Of a stretch of DNA of 64,000 nucleotides, positions 34,276 through 46,703 are shown one piece after another. Source of the stretch: Hedera helix (lineage: Eukaryota > Streptophyta > Magnoliopsida > Apiales > Araliaceae); NCBI GenBank assembly GCA_947179155.2, contig OX359267.1:39180998-39244997 (forward strand). The letters are read 5' to 3'. The notes under the pieces are model-generated. The model had not been told where the DNA came from and searched no databases. It saw only the letters and a list, made by a program, of their open reading frames with translations. The stretch's first letter is position 1, and each line of letters starts with the position of its first letter. The position numbers and the translations under genes are program-made.

Positions 34276-37200
34276 ATGAAATCTCTAGGGAAGCTGAGAA
34301 AACTTGCACTTCACAAAAGTGATCCCAAGGAGAAGAAGGATCATCAATATTCGGCGCAATTGGATGTGCTAGCTCAGGCTTCGCAGGTAGTTGTTTTTCT
34401 ATGTTGTTATATTTTTTTTTATGTTGTAATTCTAAATCTCTGCTTCAAATTTAGCATAAAATGAATTGCTATGCGATTAGGGTTTCTTTATCTGCTTATT
34501 CGAAGAAGTAGACTGCTATACTCTTCAAAACTTATCAGAATTTTTTGAGCTGGCAATAGATCATTTTGTGCAATTTTGATTAATTTGGCAGCAATGCTGC
34601 TGGTTTGGTTCAAGTAAATTAATGAATTTCTCTACCTTTTAAATTTGGGTGCACTACCATAATGCATTTATAAGTATAACTATTCTCATCTCCATGTCTA
34701 CAGGTTTATTCGTTGAACAGTAGTACGGTTGAAAATGATTTTGTGCTAATTTGATGATCAAAATTACCTAGAAATCAATCTACCAAGAATTCAAAAACTT
34801 GATGCGCTGATATTCATTGAATTATGTTCACCATTCTAATAATATAAGCTGCCATTCTCATCTGCCCAAACCCGGGGTTGTCATCAATCTACTCACTATA
34901 TTACTGTCAAACTGCTGTATATCTCTTTGTCCAACAGACAAGAATTTGGGACTGGGAGGGTAGCATCAAGTTTAGTTAAGTTCTGATATCACTGCTGTTG
35001 TTGGTCTGCAATTAGAAAAGAGAATTTGTGGCCAAAATTACCTATGAAAAACAAAAAGAAAAAGAAAAGAAAGAATAGTTTGTAGCTCTGTTTACATAAG
35101 CAAGCTTATGTCTTACTCAGATCTGTTGCCTTGTTTCATTGTTCAGATCAAGTTCAATACCTACCATATTTCCTTATTTGATTGATTCAAATTCCAAAAT
35201 GTCAATTGGTTTGCCAACTAAACACGTGGTAAAGAAGATGTTACGATGGGAACAAGAAAATTTAAGGAGAAATGCAAAAAAGTTTCCCAGGCTGCTCACA
35301 ATTGGCCAGGGGCACTTTTCAAGACTTAAGAAGCATTTATTGTGTCTTGAGAATTATTTTTTGGGAGTAAAATTATTCTGGGAAATGAGGCAGCCATGTG
35401 AGGAAGATATTGGTGGCGGTGGTTAAAAGTTAGAACACGACAACTGCAACAGTGTTAATGATGTGTTATGAGCATACTAATTATAATTATTAAGCAATGC
35501 CTCTTATGAAAACTTGTAACTTACATGCATGGATTTTAGTCACAAAATCCGTTCTTCAAATACTAATTATAGAATATTCATTTTCCATTTTGGCAGGATA
35601 TGCAAGATATGAGGAGTTGCTATGATAGCTTACTATCAGCAGCTGCTGCAACAGCTAACAGTGCTTATGGTATGCTAATATCCTGATTTTTCTTGCTATC
35701 AAACTATATTTTTTCTAGGGAATTTTAGAAACTTGTGCCCGCCCGTCTTCTTTTAGTTGAGCACTTACTGTATTTTGATATATAAGCCTGACCCTAGACT
35801 CTTTTTTGATGTCTATCCAAGCATATGTATGGTACATGCCATGACTAATAATTCAGATAATTTCTTACTTACATTAGGTTAGACTTGAAGTTGAAAGTAA
35901 AGCAGACATCCCCTTTCAAATTGGCCCCTAATGGAATTATACCAAAGGGTTGACACATACTGATACAAGCGTTTTGTTTATTCTCAAGTCTCAACTTCGA
36001 CTTGGTATCACTTCGCGCTTTCTGATTAACCCCTTCTGTTTTGACATACTGAAAAGGGTTCAATCCAAATTGGATAAAGTTAGTATTTCACAAATTCACT
36101 TGTCATGTGTTGGATGGGTATATTTCTTGTTATAATTCCATATTCTAGCTCCTTTAGTTCGTGACTTAAATTTTTTACTTGAAGAATCAATTGCATTTTA
36201 AATTTTCTCTGTATGCAAGGATGCATCAAAGTAAATTCTACATCAATGTTTCAGAATTTTCAGAGGCATTGCTGGAAATGGGGAACTGTTTAGTGGAGAA
36301 AACTACATCCAGTGCTTATGGAGAAAATGGTGAGAAAATGAATTTTGTTTGCTCGAAAGATCAGAGTTAATTTGTTTAGGGAAAAATACGTGACACCGAC
36401 ATACTCGTGAGATATAGATGTGAGTAAAAGACAGAGAGTTGGAAGCTTTATCCTAAGAAGGAAAAAGGGAGGTTAAATTCTCAAGAATTAAGCTCTGAAC
36501 TGATAGCCAATCAGCCCTTGAACTGTTGTTAACATATTCAAAATATTGTGTGATGTATATGTGACCCAAATACAGAAATTTTGAAGCTCTAATATGTTCA
36601 AGGAATAAAAGAAGTAGAAAGCTCTCAATTGACATAACTAGGTTTTTCACTCACTGTTTATGTATACTTATAAGAAAATTAATACTCCCGTCGTTACTTT
36701 TTAAATTGTCTTTTTAGAGAAAAGTTTTTTATTCCTTCTTATTTGTCATTTGTAGATTCCAAAAAAAATTAAGTTACGTAGTTTTCCATATTCTCCCTAA
36801 ACAGTAAGCACAAATTTGTTTCTCTCTCATCTTTTCAACTAATTTACTCCAATGAGGTAACCTTTCCTCTTTTCTCTCTCATCTTTGCAATGAAGGGGTA
36901 ATATTGGTATATTATACCCAATTTAATCAATTAGTCAAAGCATCAATTACATTTCTTAATTTATGTGCTTACTCCTAAAACTTCATTTAAAAAGGATAGG
37001 GGGGAGTAGCATACGGCTAGGTTTTCTCTTGGAATTTAGTATTGTGGCAACCAGTTCTTGATCTAAGTTTTGCCATAGAATGATCTCTCTTTTATGCTAC
37101 AGCTGATGAGGTAGTCTTTGTAAATGGTGTTCATTCATATGCCAATTTGTCAACACTAGAAAGGTGAGCTGATTGTCACACAGGAGTTTTCTTTTATGGG

Positions 37201-40200
37201 GGCATCATTTTTTGACTAAAAGTCTAAAACGGGATGATGAAGTTGGCAACATAATATGTATATTAAACATTTCATGCACGACAAAGTTAAAAAAATAAAA
37301 TAATGTAAATGCCATGATGCTTTTAGTAAACAAAGGAGGAAAAAAAACATTAAAACTTAAATAGAATCTCAATTGTCAAACTTTGTTTATTGTCTGGCCT
37401 TTTACTTGAATGATTTGATGTATCCAGCTTATATATTAGTTAGGAATTGTTAAGATATTTCTTTGACATGTAATGAATGGTGACACGATAGACGAGGGGA
37501 ATTTATGATAATTGGCAAGTAAATTTGGGAAGACCAAAAGTTAAGGCTTTGTTTAGACCTATGAAAGAGTGAGGGAATGACAAGAACATGAAAAAGAAAA
37601 TGAAATGTAAAAGAATGTAGGAGCCTTTTCAACTGTTTATTACTATTAGTTTCTTCTTCATATTTGAAAGTGATTTTTCAGAGGTATATCTAATTGGATT
37701 TCTGTTAAAAGTAGGTTTATTTCTAATTTTATCATTTTTATATGGAGTTCTTATGCCTTTAAGCAGTTCAAAATATTGACTCCAAACTTTGTTGCAACAT
37801 GACCCCTATAACTTTAAACTGTATTTCCTCATCATCTCAGTGGAGGCTGTGGCCCCACCCGTCCTTATGTGGATCTGCCCTTGTGCTAATCAGTTAGTAA
37901 TTTTCAGAAGATGATCCATTCAGATTGGTGAGGCCGGGTCCTCTTTTAGGCCTTTTGACATGTTATATAACCATGTGAACTTAACAGTGATTATTTTCAT
38001 ATCTATGCAGGAAGAGTCTTATCGATGCTGGGAAAAGTGCAGTTAGAACTCCAGAAACTTGTTGATAGTTATGTGAGTGCTTAGTGTCATGCTGTAGCTA
38101 CATCACACGCTTTGAGCTTACAGCATTAGATTGACTTTAACTTGGTAATGACTAATTGTCTTATTGCTTTCTCAATACCAGCGCTCACATATAATCCTTA
38201 CAATTACAAGTCCTTCAGAGTCTCTTCTCAGCGAGCTCCGGAAAGTTGAGGTTTGTCTATAGTGCATTATGTTTATTTTTTTCAATTGGCAAGCTTGGTG
38301 CCCAGGTATGGGGATTGGAACCAACAGCCTTAAGGTTGTTGGTCAAAGCCTCTGCCATTTCACCCGCCCCATGTGGTTATAATGCATTATTTTAGTCTTT
38401 TGTCTTATAAGTAGAATAGATAGGGATTAGGTATACGAATTGGCATGATTAAAATTTGCTGGTGGTATATAATGTTACGAAAATGTGGGATAAGATATGC
38501 TAGAGATGCATCAACTTACTGACCCCCCAAAAAAATACAAAAAATTATTATACATTTTTTATGTAAATAATAGAAAAAATATCTAAATATGGCCTCCAAA
38601 TCTAGGATGATTGCAAAACTAGCTTTTACATCACTATAGTTATCATGTTTTTTGCAATAGGCCACTGAACTTTTAATTTCTGTAATTGGACTATCATACT
38701 AATTAAAATAGGTCAATGAGGTCATTCTGTTAAATTAAGCTAGCAGACATTAGCTTTATTTTCGACGAGGCTTTTTTTCTTAAACAAGATAATGACATTG
38801 AAAAGCCAAGTAGTAATTTTTCCTATGTGGCAGTGAAAATAAAAATAAAAATAATATGACATGACTTTCTCTTTCTTCTCTGTTTTTTCTAATCTTCCCT
38901 TTTTCTTCTGGGTCTTCCCTTTCTCTTTCCTTCCCTTCTTTCATCCCAATCTAAAAGATTCTTAAGACTTATCTTCCCAGTAGAAACTCATTCTCATCAT
39001 CTTCGTCCCAAAACAGAAAAATGCAAACCCTATAGATCAAATTAACCACAAATCTGAGAAAAAAGGATCAATTTACCTGATACCTAGTTGGAGATTAAGC
39101 ATAAAATCATAATGTTTATGACCTTTGGATATCATCTGCCCAGATTTCTTCACTTTTCTATTGAAACAAGGATTCCTCCTGAACTTTCCAATATCATCCT
39201 GATCCATTAAATTAGCTTCTCTATACAATATTGTCGCTTCAACATTATCAATTATATCACAAGTAATATCCCCTGCATAATCATCTGATTCCCAAATACA
39301 AATCCTCGAAAAATTTCTCTCCGTTAAGCTCCCCTTCCCCCATTTGCCAGCGACTTCTTCCTTGCAATCACCATTCCACAGTTACCATCATTTCCCCCAT
39401 CATCCAACAACAAGGGAGCTGATAATTTATAGTTAAAAAGCAAACATATCCTCCTTCCGGTTACAATTTCAATTCACATTGGCACTATTTCTAGAATAAA
39501 AAGTCCCATTCAAGGCCTGTTGCTGTTGAGTTGTTATTCCATCAGCCATTGATTTGGAGTTTTCCTTGTTCCAGCTGCCGACGTAGCATCTGCCGTCCGA
39601 CCATGTGAAAACTCCATGCCCTTTTGGTACTCCATTTTCCCAGTTGACGTCGTATCGGTTTCCGTTTGCCTAAATCAAAACCCCTTTTCCATTAATCAAC
39701 CCATTTTTCCACTCACTAATGTATTCATTCCCATTTCTCCACACATACTTCCCCTGTCCATCTTGTAAGTCCCTTTTCCAAGACCCTTCACAGTAATCAC
39801 CATTGTTGTACCTTTTCTGTCTATACCTGTGTTTCCGGTCGGAGGACCAAGCGCCATGGTAAGTATCTTCGTCGGATCTAATAAAAGTATCAAACCCTTC
39901 CATCCAACCCGACTTGAATTCCCCCTTAAACGTTGTAGCGGACGGCCACGGGAATTTTCATTTTCTAGAGGCTTTCTCTCCCTTCCACTCCACCTCGTAC
40001 ATACACCCGTCTGTCCAAATATACTTACCTGATCCGTGCGACACGAGAAGCTCCCGATGGAGGAATCACCGGAGGTAGTGGCGTCGACTCCGGCTCCAGC
40101 AGCAACGACAGTAGTAGTGGTTGAAGTGGGTTTGACTTTGCGAGTGGTCGACTGAGATCGGCTTCAGGTAACGATTAGTGGCTTCTGTGGGTCTATTTCC

Positions 40201-43200
40201 CTCTCTAGAACTCTATCTCTCTCTTCCTCCCGATTTCTTCTTTTTAGTCATCTGCAAGTATTATTGTTGTTGAAATAACTGGCTCTGGCATATTTCTTTC
40301 TTCTGGGTCTTTCACCTCTCTTTCAATCTTAATAATGGGGTTGACAGAGTCATTTGGTTAACCATTGAAGTGGGAATTATGGAAAAGGGTGTTCTTGTTT
40401 TCAAGAGAGAAATATACAGTAGAGAGAGAATAAGATGAAGTCACGTGCCACCTGACTTTTCCATGTTATTCTCTATTTTTGAAAAAAGTCATGTCGGAAA
40501 TAAAGTTAACGTCTGTTAGCTTAATTTAACATAATGACCAATTTTAATTAGTTTGATGGCCCAATTACGAAAATTAAAAGTTCAGTCACCTATTGCACAA
40601 AACAGGACAACTACAGTAGTGTAATAGCTAGTTTTGCAGTCTATAGTTCTATACCTGTTGAAGCAAAGAGAGGATTAGAAGTAAAACAAAAAGTCTGTAA
40701 GCTATATTAGGGAGTCAATTTTATTTCTTCTTCTTGTTCTTTGTCTTCTTTTCTCTCTCTAGATCTGATATGCCCTAAATTATGGGAAAAGCAAAAAGAA
40801 ACCACTCTCTTTGAAGGGAAATTATTGTTTTCAATTTTAATCCACGTTGACCCCCTTTTGTTTAAAATGAAATTATTTTTCAACCCCAAATCGTATCTCA
40901 AATAAAAGGAAAAAGAAAACAAATTTTGGGTATTCAATAGTATGTCATGAACATACATATATCCAGAACATATCCAAGTCTGATATGCATTGCCTATGCA
41001 TTTTGCTGCTACGGAGAATATTTTTTCCATAGGTTGTCTCTGTTATTGTTATTAACTTCTTAGGTCTAGTTGCAATAAATCAGCACATTTGTTGTGGACT
41101 TTTATGACCTTTAATTTTGTTTATATATTGTAGGTATGGTGATTTCTTTCTATTAAAACATACTCCTTTCTTATGTGATTAATTTAGATGAAGTTGTTGG
41201 GTTTTTTGTATTTTGCATGGTAAGTTTTGTTGAGGATCTCACGTGATATGCCTATTTTGTGATTACGTTGTTAAAAGTTCTCTTTTTTTTTTTTTTGCTA
41301 AAATTGTTAAAAGTTCTCTTGCGTTGTGCTTGCATTCTATATTTTACTCAGCCAATTCTAAGCGAGAATTTAGTAGATTTGTGGTTCCTTGTCTGTTAAC
41401 ATCATGCCTATGGTTCACAGGCCACAAAATTAATTTTCAGATAGGACAATTATGTAGTCAATCAGAAGGAACAATTCAAGCTCCATGAATTTGAATGGAT
41501 ATGTACTCATGCAATAAATCTGTATATTGAGTTTCAAGTGGATACCATTTATAGCACTTGGTAGTTATTAGTTACGATTCGTATGCAGCTTAGTAGCGAA
41601 CCAAGATGCTGGGGAAAATTAAGCATTGATATATGAGAAACTGCCTGGCCTTTTACCAAATCTAATCATACCAAATTCAGGTTTAGGTCTCAATGTAAGT
41701 AGTTGAACAGGTCGAGCGTGAGCTATGTCGAACCTGCTAGATAAAAAATAAAATCATTAGAAGTGCCAAGCTTAGGAGATATAGTATTAATATCTCCTTA
41801 ATTATCAGAAAAATATATTGGGAGATTTGGTAATCTTATCTTTCTGAAAAATATATTAGGAGATTCATCTCATAAGAAGAGAATTTGTTTGTCTGGTCCA
41901 TGAACCCCAAGTTAATTACACTTGGACAAAGGAATTTGAGCTTTAAATACTGGTTCTGTAAAAAGTTTCATCAAAGCTTTTTTTTTGAATAGCCCAATCT
42001 CATGTCAATGCAGCTTTTATTGTGTATGACAATTTGCATATGCTTGCGGCTTGCCATAGTTGATCATATGTATTTATATACTCCATTCGTTCCAAAATAT
42101 ATGATCAGAATTGAATTTTTGAAGTCAATTTGAGATATTTTCAAATTCAATTTTGATACAAATTAATTGAGTTTTAGACGATACAATTATGAAAATTGCA
42201 AACTATCTAATTATTAATACTATTACAAGGTTTATTATTGTCAAAATTTAAATAAATTACTTCAATTTTGAATTTTAAAATATCTCATATTGACTTTATG
42301 AAGCCTAACTTGCTCCCATATTGTACAATGGGAGGAGTATAATAGGCTTTTCATTCTCTTTCACTTCTTAAATAGACCAAATTTTCCAATGTAAACGAAG
42401 TAATTAACATTAGTAGATGCTTCATTACTTGACAAAATTTAGGCGTTCAAGACTTCATTTTTCCTGCTCACAACTTTCTTTAATTTCTGGAGGTTATCTT
42501 ACGGTGGACCATCTAACCAGTGCTATTGCAATACCAACTAAGCTGCAAAAAACGTATAGCTTTCCTTACTAGGCATTCCTTGCCTAGTAAAGCCTATTAC
42601 CTTGACATTTGCCAGGAGCTGCATCAATGCATTATTATGATGCCATTGCAATGCAACTTATAGTTATTGAGTTTTCTCTGTTTTACTGGTGCAGGAGATG
42701 AAACTACAGTGTGATGGAAAAAGGTATAAATTTTCCAGTTCTAGTTTAAAATTATTTCACTAAGGTGCATCTTTATAGATATTCTACATGATCTTCAGAG
42801 AGGTATATGAACACATGCTGGCACAATATAGAGATAAAGGTAGGTTGAGAAGTGGAAAAGGTGAAAGTATTACTTCTGAGCAAGTAAAGGATGCTCGCAT
42901 AGAATATGATGAAGTGGCAAGACACTGTATTTTTCGGGTGGAATCTCTGAAGAAAGGGCAATGCCGCAGTCTTTTAACACAGGCAGCTCGTCATCACGCG
43001 GCACAGGTTCCTTTACATCTTCCATGAGCTCAAGTGTCCTAGCCTCTGTCCTTGGAGGATTAATAATTATTTTATTTCTTTTTTTCCCTTCTACCCCCTG
43101 AAAACAGCTGAATTTCTTTCGGAAAGGACTTAAATCTCTCGAGGGAGTTGATCCCCAAATAAGACTAGTTTCTGAAAAGCAACACATTGATTACCAATTC

Positions 43201-46200
43201 GGTGGACTAGATGATGGGGAAGATGGAGAGGGCGAGACAATGAATAGCTATGAGAATAATGATGATGGGGAATTGAGTTTCGACTATAGACATAATAAGC
43301 AGTGCTATGATAATGATTCCACATCAAGGATTCCAATGAAGGTACTTCTCTTTCCTACAAAACGTCCTATATTATTTTTGCTGTTAGTATTAGTTACCTC
43401 AAACTTTGCTTAATTCTCGAGCCTTAGTTTTTGGATGCAGTGAATTATCACGTTAAGTTAATACTAGTGAAGTTTGGATGGTTAAGGATAAGATTGACTA
43501 GTTCTTTCATCTTTGTTGGCCTACACTTGGTGCAATTAGCTTTTTTCTCCATAGATAATAAGGTAAAAATCAGAATTACCAACTCAGTGTTGGACCTGTT
43601 GGTGTTTTTTTGAACTACTGAACTAGATAAGAGAATGAGGCTTAACTTGAATTTGAACAATAATGAGAATTCCCAAAACAATCCCTAAGCATTCAATTTA
43701 TTTAATGGAATAAAAACTACATGTGCAGTTTAAGTTGTCTATATGATGGAACAGCTATTGTTGAGTTTCCTAAAAGAATAAAAGATACATAACTCACCAA
43801 CTGCACTTGTCAGTCGCATACTAAGGTCGAACTTTTAGCAGAAATGAATTATGGCACTATTAACAATCTACAGTTTAAGTCAGAAAATAACGCCAAACAT
43901 GGATGGCAGACAAGCTAACCTGCTTAGAGGGTCCAGTTAGCCTTGTTAAACCCCTCCTGGTTGCTCCTGATTTGTGCTCCTACAATTGGAGAAGATTTGT
44001 TTTTATCCCTTTTTTTCCTTCTATTGGATGTTCAAATAATCCTTCCCATTTTATCTTCTTCTTCATTCTTTCTCACATGAATCCAACAATCCGTATCAAT
44101 GGGTGGATTGGTATTGTGGAAAGTCCATGACATCCTTTTATGGTTGTTCATGTCAATAAGAAAGAAGGCCTCCATTATGAAAAGCGTAAGCTTTCAATGT
44201 TTGATTAGTTAAATGGGCAGAGCAGTGTGAGAAGGGGGGGGGGGGGGGTGCTTGTTGACCCCATACTAAATCCGTCACTGTATGCAGTCTTAGTTTAGGT
44301 AAAGAATCATCATATACATGACAGTTCAAGTATAGATGGAATGGGTCGTTTTTTGTTCTGTTTTGTAAGTCTTACGCATTTAATATACATAGCTAATTTT
44401 ATATCTGATGTGCCGAATTCTGCAGTTGGACCAGGTCGATGTTCCGCATCCTTGTTCTTTGAAATTGGAAGAAGCAGAGGTAAATACTTTGGCATCCCTT
44501 TTGAGTAGTTGGTGGAACTGTTTATTTTGCATGTTTAGATCGAGGAAAGTAATCCTTTCCTTAACTTTGCTTAGTATAGTTATTTTATTTTAAAATATAC
44601 AATATCCACAACTTATTGTTTTGGTTTATAAAGAAACTGGAGACTTTATATCATCAACTGTGAGGAGGTTGGTCATGGGAATTTATATAAGCTTCCCCAT
44701 CCTTCCTCACATGCAACGCCCACTTGAGCATGCATATAGTCTGAGCTCTGGAAAACAAAGGACCTTCTAGAAAGAGCATAAGATTTTTTGATTAAACTCG
44801 TATCGAAGAGCATAAGAGATATATGAAACCAGGACCTTCTAGAATTAAATCTGTGATAATGCGACTGTCTAGAAGCTCCAAAAGCTTAAAATATTAGAGA
44901 ATTAGCCGGCCAGAGCTTTTCTTGAACAACTTTTGGAATTGGTTTTGTACTGTGATTCCGTGAAACTTGTGAACTTTTCTTGGTCTTTTCGTTTGTCAAT
45001 TCGATGAGACAAAAAAAATGTCTACTCCATCACTCCTATCATCTATAAGCATTCTCAATATTTGCAGATAACTCCGAGCAAAAACCAAGGGGCACAGGCT
45101 TTCAGTCAGCGACCTCGACCGAGCAGCCATTCTGCCCCAATATATCCAGATAAATTGGATCCAGCTGAAAGGAGTAGGGAAACACAACCATCTGTACAGA
45201 AGTTTGACACACATGTGTTGCCTATGCCAGCATCGGCAAATATTTCACCTTCAAGCACCACAGTCTCTGGTCCTCAGTCAAGTTCTACAAGCCTCAGCAC
45301 TAGCTCCCCAAATCTACGACATTCATCCCCACTTCGCAGTGCGAAGCATGAGAAAAGTAAAAATTCCACCCTCCCACTGCCTCCGCCTTCTGGGGGATAT
45401 TTATTTCCACGGTTAGATACACAAAGTTCATTCGATCTTAGCAGAAATAAACGTCAAGCTTTTTCTGGTCCAATACCAAGTAAACCTTGGTCAACCAAGC
45501 CTATGATATCTACCGGTAGTCCCATCACCTCCACAGATGTTCCCCAGCTAAATTCTGGTTTGCTTTCTCGAGCTCCAGTTTCTCAGCCTTCTTCATCTCC
45601 AAATGTATCCCGTAGTGCTTCACCTACCCTTGTATCTTCGCCTAGAATAAGTGAGCTTCATGAGCTCCCTAGACCCCCTGGCAGTTTAGCCTCCAGGCCA
45701 GCAAGTTCTTCCATAATTGGTCATTCTGCCCCCTTGGTAAGCATAAATCATGAGCATTCTCCTACAAACAGAAGCCCTATGCTGGCATCAAATGCAGCAT
45801 CTCCGCTTCCAGCTCCTCCATTAACTATTCCTCGGAGTTTGTCTATACCCTCTAACATTCAGAAAAAGGCATTACATGTGGCCAAGCTGTTAGAACCTTC
45901 TCAAATCCAGGATAAGGTTGAAGATGCAACTTCTCCTCCACTGACACCAATGTCCCTTTCAAACATGAAGCCTTTATCAACTGTTTCTGAAGTAGCCTCC
46001 GACTCTGGCCAGACCAGAGGTAATAAAGTACCCTATCTGTTCTATTTTGTTTCAAGTACCTCATAAATGTTGAAAGATCCCAATACCGTAATCACAATAA
46101 ATTGTCCTGATAATTCCTTTGCGGTTGGTAATGTTAGGAATAAATGTATGAAGTAGCTTCATATCTGCTTTCGAATTCGTAGTTTTTGGGGTTTAGGGAA

Positions 46201-46703
46201 GGGGAGTGATATGGCCAACCAATGTGTCAATTGAAGAAGTTACATAGCTTTGTATGACTATTGAGATTTTTTTTTGTGTCAAAGTAATGGTCTTTTAAGC
46301 AAAATGGAGTAATTTTGACTATCATGTAGTAGTTCGCATCTGTTTTGTGATACTACATTCAGCATTGGTTTCAATTTTCTTTTTCAAGTTACTATTGACA
46401 ACGCATTAGCAGTTTCCCTTGAACCACAATAATCCTCATGTAAAGTCATGAGGTTTTTTCAACTTGTTGGGCATCCATATGTACCATGAGGTGTCCGGCA
46501 TATTTGCTTGGGGTCCCAAATTCCTCCCTATGGCCCTGGGTGTTGGCCCAGGTAATGAAGGATGGTGTTAGGAGTTGAAGATGGAGTCTTAAATTCAGTT
46601 GTTTAGATAAATGGAACTATATAAAATAAAATATTATGAATGGGGTTTTTGTTTCCCTCATAGTGCTGAATGTGAACTCTCTGTGGAAGCAGGTGGCAGC
46701 TGA
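34276..46703 (+). CDS. BAR-domain, Ser/Pro-rich protein (At2g33490/At3g26910-like)
   Basis: Twelve exons, all with GT-AG introns and kept phase: 34276-34386, 35597-35669, 36255-36329, 37103-37126, 38011-38072, 38182-38250, 42695-42723, 42799-43006, 43108-43341, 44426-44479, 45068-46019, 46693-46703, giving about 633 residues. Residues about 20-250 form the helical BAR-like part (LAQASQDMQDM, GKVQLELQKLVDSY, SLLTQAARHHAAQ, SEKQHIDY). Residues 314-633 are Ser/Pro-rich with family motifs SHSAPIYP (about 334), SELHELPRPPG (about 509), ASPLPAPP (about 557) and SPPLTPMSLS (about 602). Arabidopsis relatives are labelled hydroxyproline-rich glycoprotein family but have no signal peptide, and none is seen here; a membrane-binding cytosolic role is inferred. 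The last exon codes only the final residues and TGA. If intron 11 is retained, the frame ends at 46066 instead. No lesion was found, so the gene is probably functional. Confidence 0.87.
34387..35596 (+). other. Intron 1 of the BAR gene
   Basis: 1210 bp, T-rich. The 95-codon frame at 35139-35426 has no recognisable domain and no splice context, and is taken as chance. Confidence 0.75.
35670..36254 (+). other. Intron 2 of the BAR gene
   Basis: 585 bp between phase-1 exons. Nothing recognised inside. Confidence 0.8.
36685..37006. mobile_element. Stowaway-like MITE in intron 3
   Basis: A 322-bp unit flanked by TA on both sides (36683-36684 and 37007-37008). It starts CTCCCGTCG and ends GGGGGGAG, with further weak inverted similarity inside (TTTTTAAAT). 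This is the form of the Tc1/Mariner-derived CTCCCTCCGT class. The interior is AT-rich and non-coding. Confidence 0.68.
37127..38010 (+). other. Intron 4 of the BAR gene
   Basis: 884 bp following the 24-nt exon 37103-37126. No clear element was delimited. Confidence 0.75.
38271..38380 (-). mobile_element. tRNA-derived SINE fragment in intron 6
   Basis: On the minus strand there is an A-box-like AATGGCAGAGG and a B-box-like GGTTCCAATCC, then an A-rich end. Near-identical direct repeats GTGCATTAT and ATGCATTAT (38262-38270 and 38382-38390) flank it, as expected of a target duplication. The interior is about 110 bp, short for a plant SINE, so it may be truncated. Confidence 0.6.
38604..38840. 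repeat. Left terminal inverted repeat of the Pack-MULE
   Basis: It pairs with 40436-40648 in inverted orientation over about 200 bp with scattered substitutions and small indels. The outermost clear match is GATTGCAAAACTAGC. Confidence 0.8.
39077..40065 (-). pseudogene. PIP5K: Captured PIP5K exon 1 fragment (MORN repeats), broken
   Basis: Minus-strand translation gives MORN repeats of a plant type I/II phosphatidylinositol-4-phosphate 5-kinase: HGSGKYIWTDGCMYE, GEFKSGWMEG, DRKHRYRQKRYNNGDY, LQDGQGKYVWRNGNEY and NGVPKGHGVFTWSDG. The linker CIWESDDYAGDITCDIIDN and SKGHKHYDFMLNLQLGIR follow. After LQLGIR comes GTAAAT and non-coding sequence, where the first intron of this family begins, so genomic DNA rather than mRNA was captured. 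In-frame stops occur near 39961 and at 39670-39672, and there are frame changes near 40040 and 39450. The whole kinase domain is absent. It cannot make an active lipid kinase; a regulatory effect through antisense or small RNA is only a possibility. Confidence 0.85.
40436..40648. repeat. Right terminal inverted repeat of the Pack-MULE
   Basis: The inverted partner of 38604-38840. It ends GCTAGTTTTGCAGTC at about 40627-40641. Confidence 0.8.
40649..42080 (+). other. Remainder of intron 6, BAR gene
   Basis: AT-rich intron sequence. A short inverted repeat GGAGATAT/ATATCTCC lies near 41774-41796. No coding feature is supported. Confidence 0.65.
42081..42337. mobile_element. Stowaway-like MITE in intron 6
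   Basis: A 257-bp unit flanked by TA (42079-42080 and 42338-42339), starting CTCCATTCGTTCC and ending GGGAGGAG, with an AT-rich non-coding interior. Terminal similarity is imperfect. Confidence 0.65.
43342..44425 (+). other. Intron 9 of the BAR gene
   Basis: 1084 bp. A run of 15 G residues lies at 44234-44248. Small frames on both strands have no recognisable content. Confidence 0.75.
44480..45067 (+). other. Intron 10 of the BAR gene
   Basis: 588 bp with no delimited element. GGACCTTCTAGAA occurs twice (about 44759 and 44831). Confidence 0.7.
46020..46692 (+). other. Intron 11 of the BAR gene
   Basis: 673 bp between the long Ser/Pro exon and an 11-nt terminal coding exon. Donor GTAATA and acceptor GGAAGCAG are both plausible. 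Splicing restores a short C-terminal ending as in relatives; the unspliced frame adds about a dozen residues and stops at 46066. Confidence 0.65.

Larger units (their letters stand above)
38604..40648. mobile_element. Pack-MULE carrying a PIP5K gene fragment
   Basis: Long terminal inverted repeats bound this 2.0-kb unit: about 38604-38840 on the left and 40436-40648 inverted on the right. Matching blocks include TGCAAAACTAGC, GCAATAGG.NACTGAACTTTTAATTT and TTAAATTAAGCTARCAGAC. Between them is no transposase but a piece of a cellular gene (PIP5K, minus strand). Long TIRs plus a captured gene fragment define a Pack-MULE. I could not find a clean 9-bp target duplication, so the outer ends are approximate. 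It lies in intron 6 of the BAR gene, with its captured gene antisense to the host. Confidence 0.78.

Noticed and set aside
35139..35426. 95-codon frame in intron 1 of the BAR gene
   Set aside because: No recognisable domain, and including it would not fit the family protein, which passes directly from exon 1 to 35597.
38590..40660. A 9-bp target duplication around the Pack-MULE
   Set aside because: I compared the flanks beyond the inverted repeats and found no convincing 9-bp match, so none is claimed.
45062..46066. 334-codon open frame as a stand-alone gene
   Set aside because: It is exon 11 of the BAR gene. The acceptor AG at 45066-45067 places the true exon start at 45068, and there is no proper start codon.
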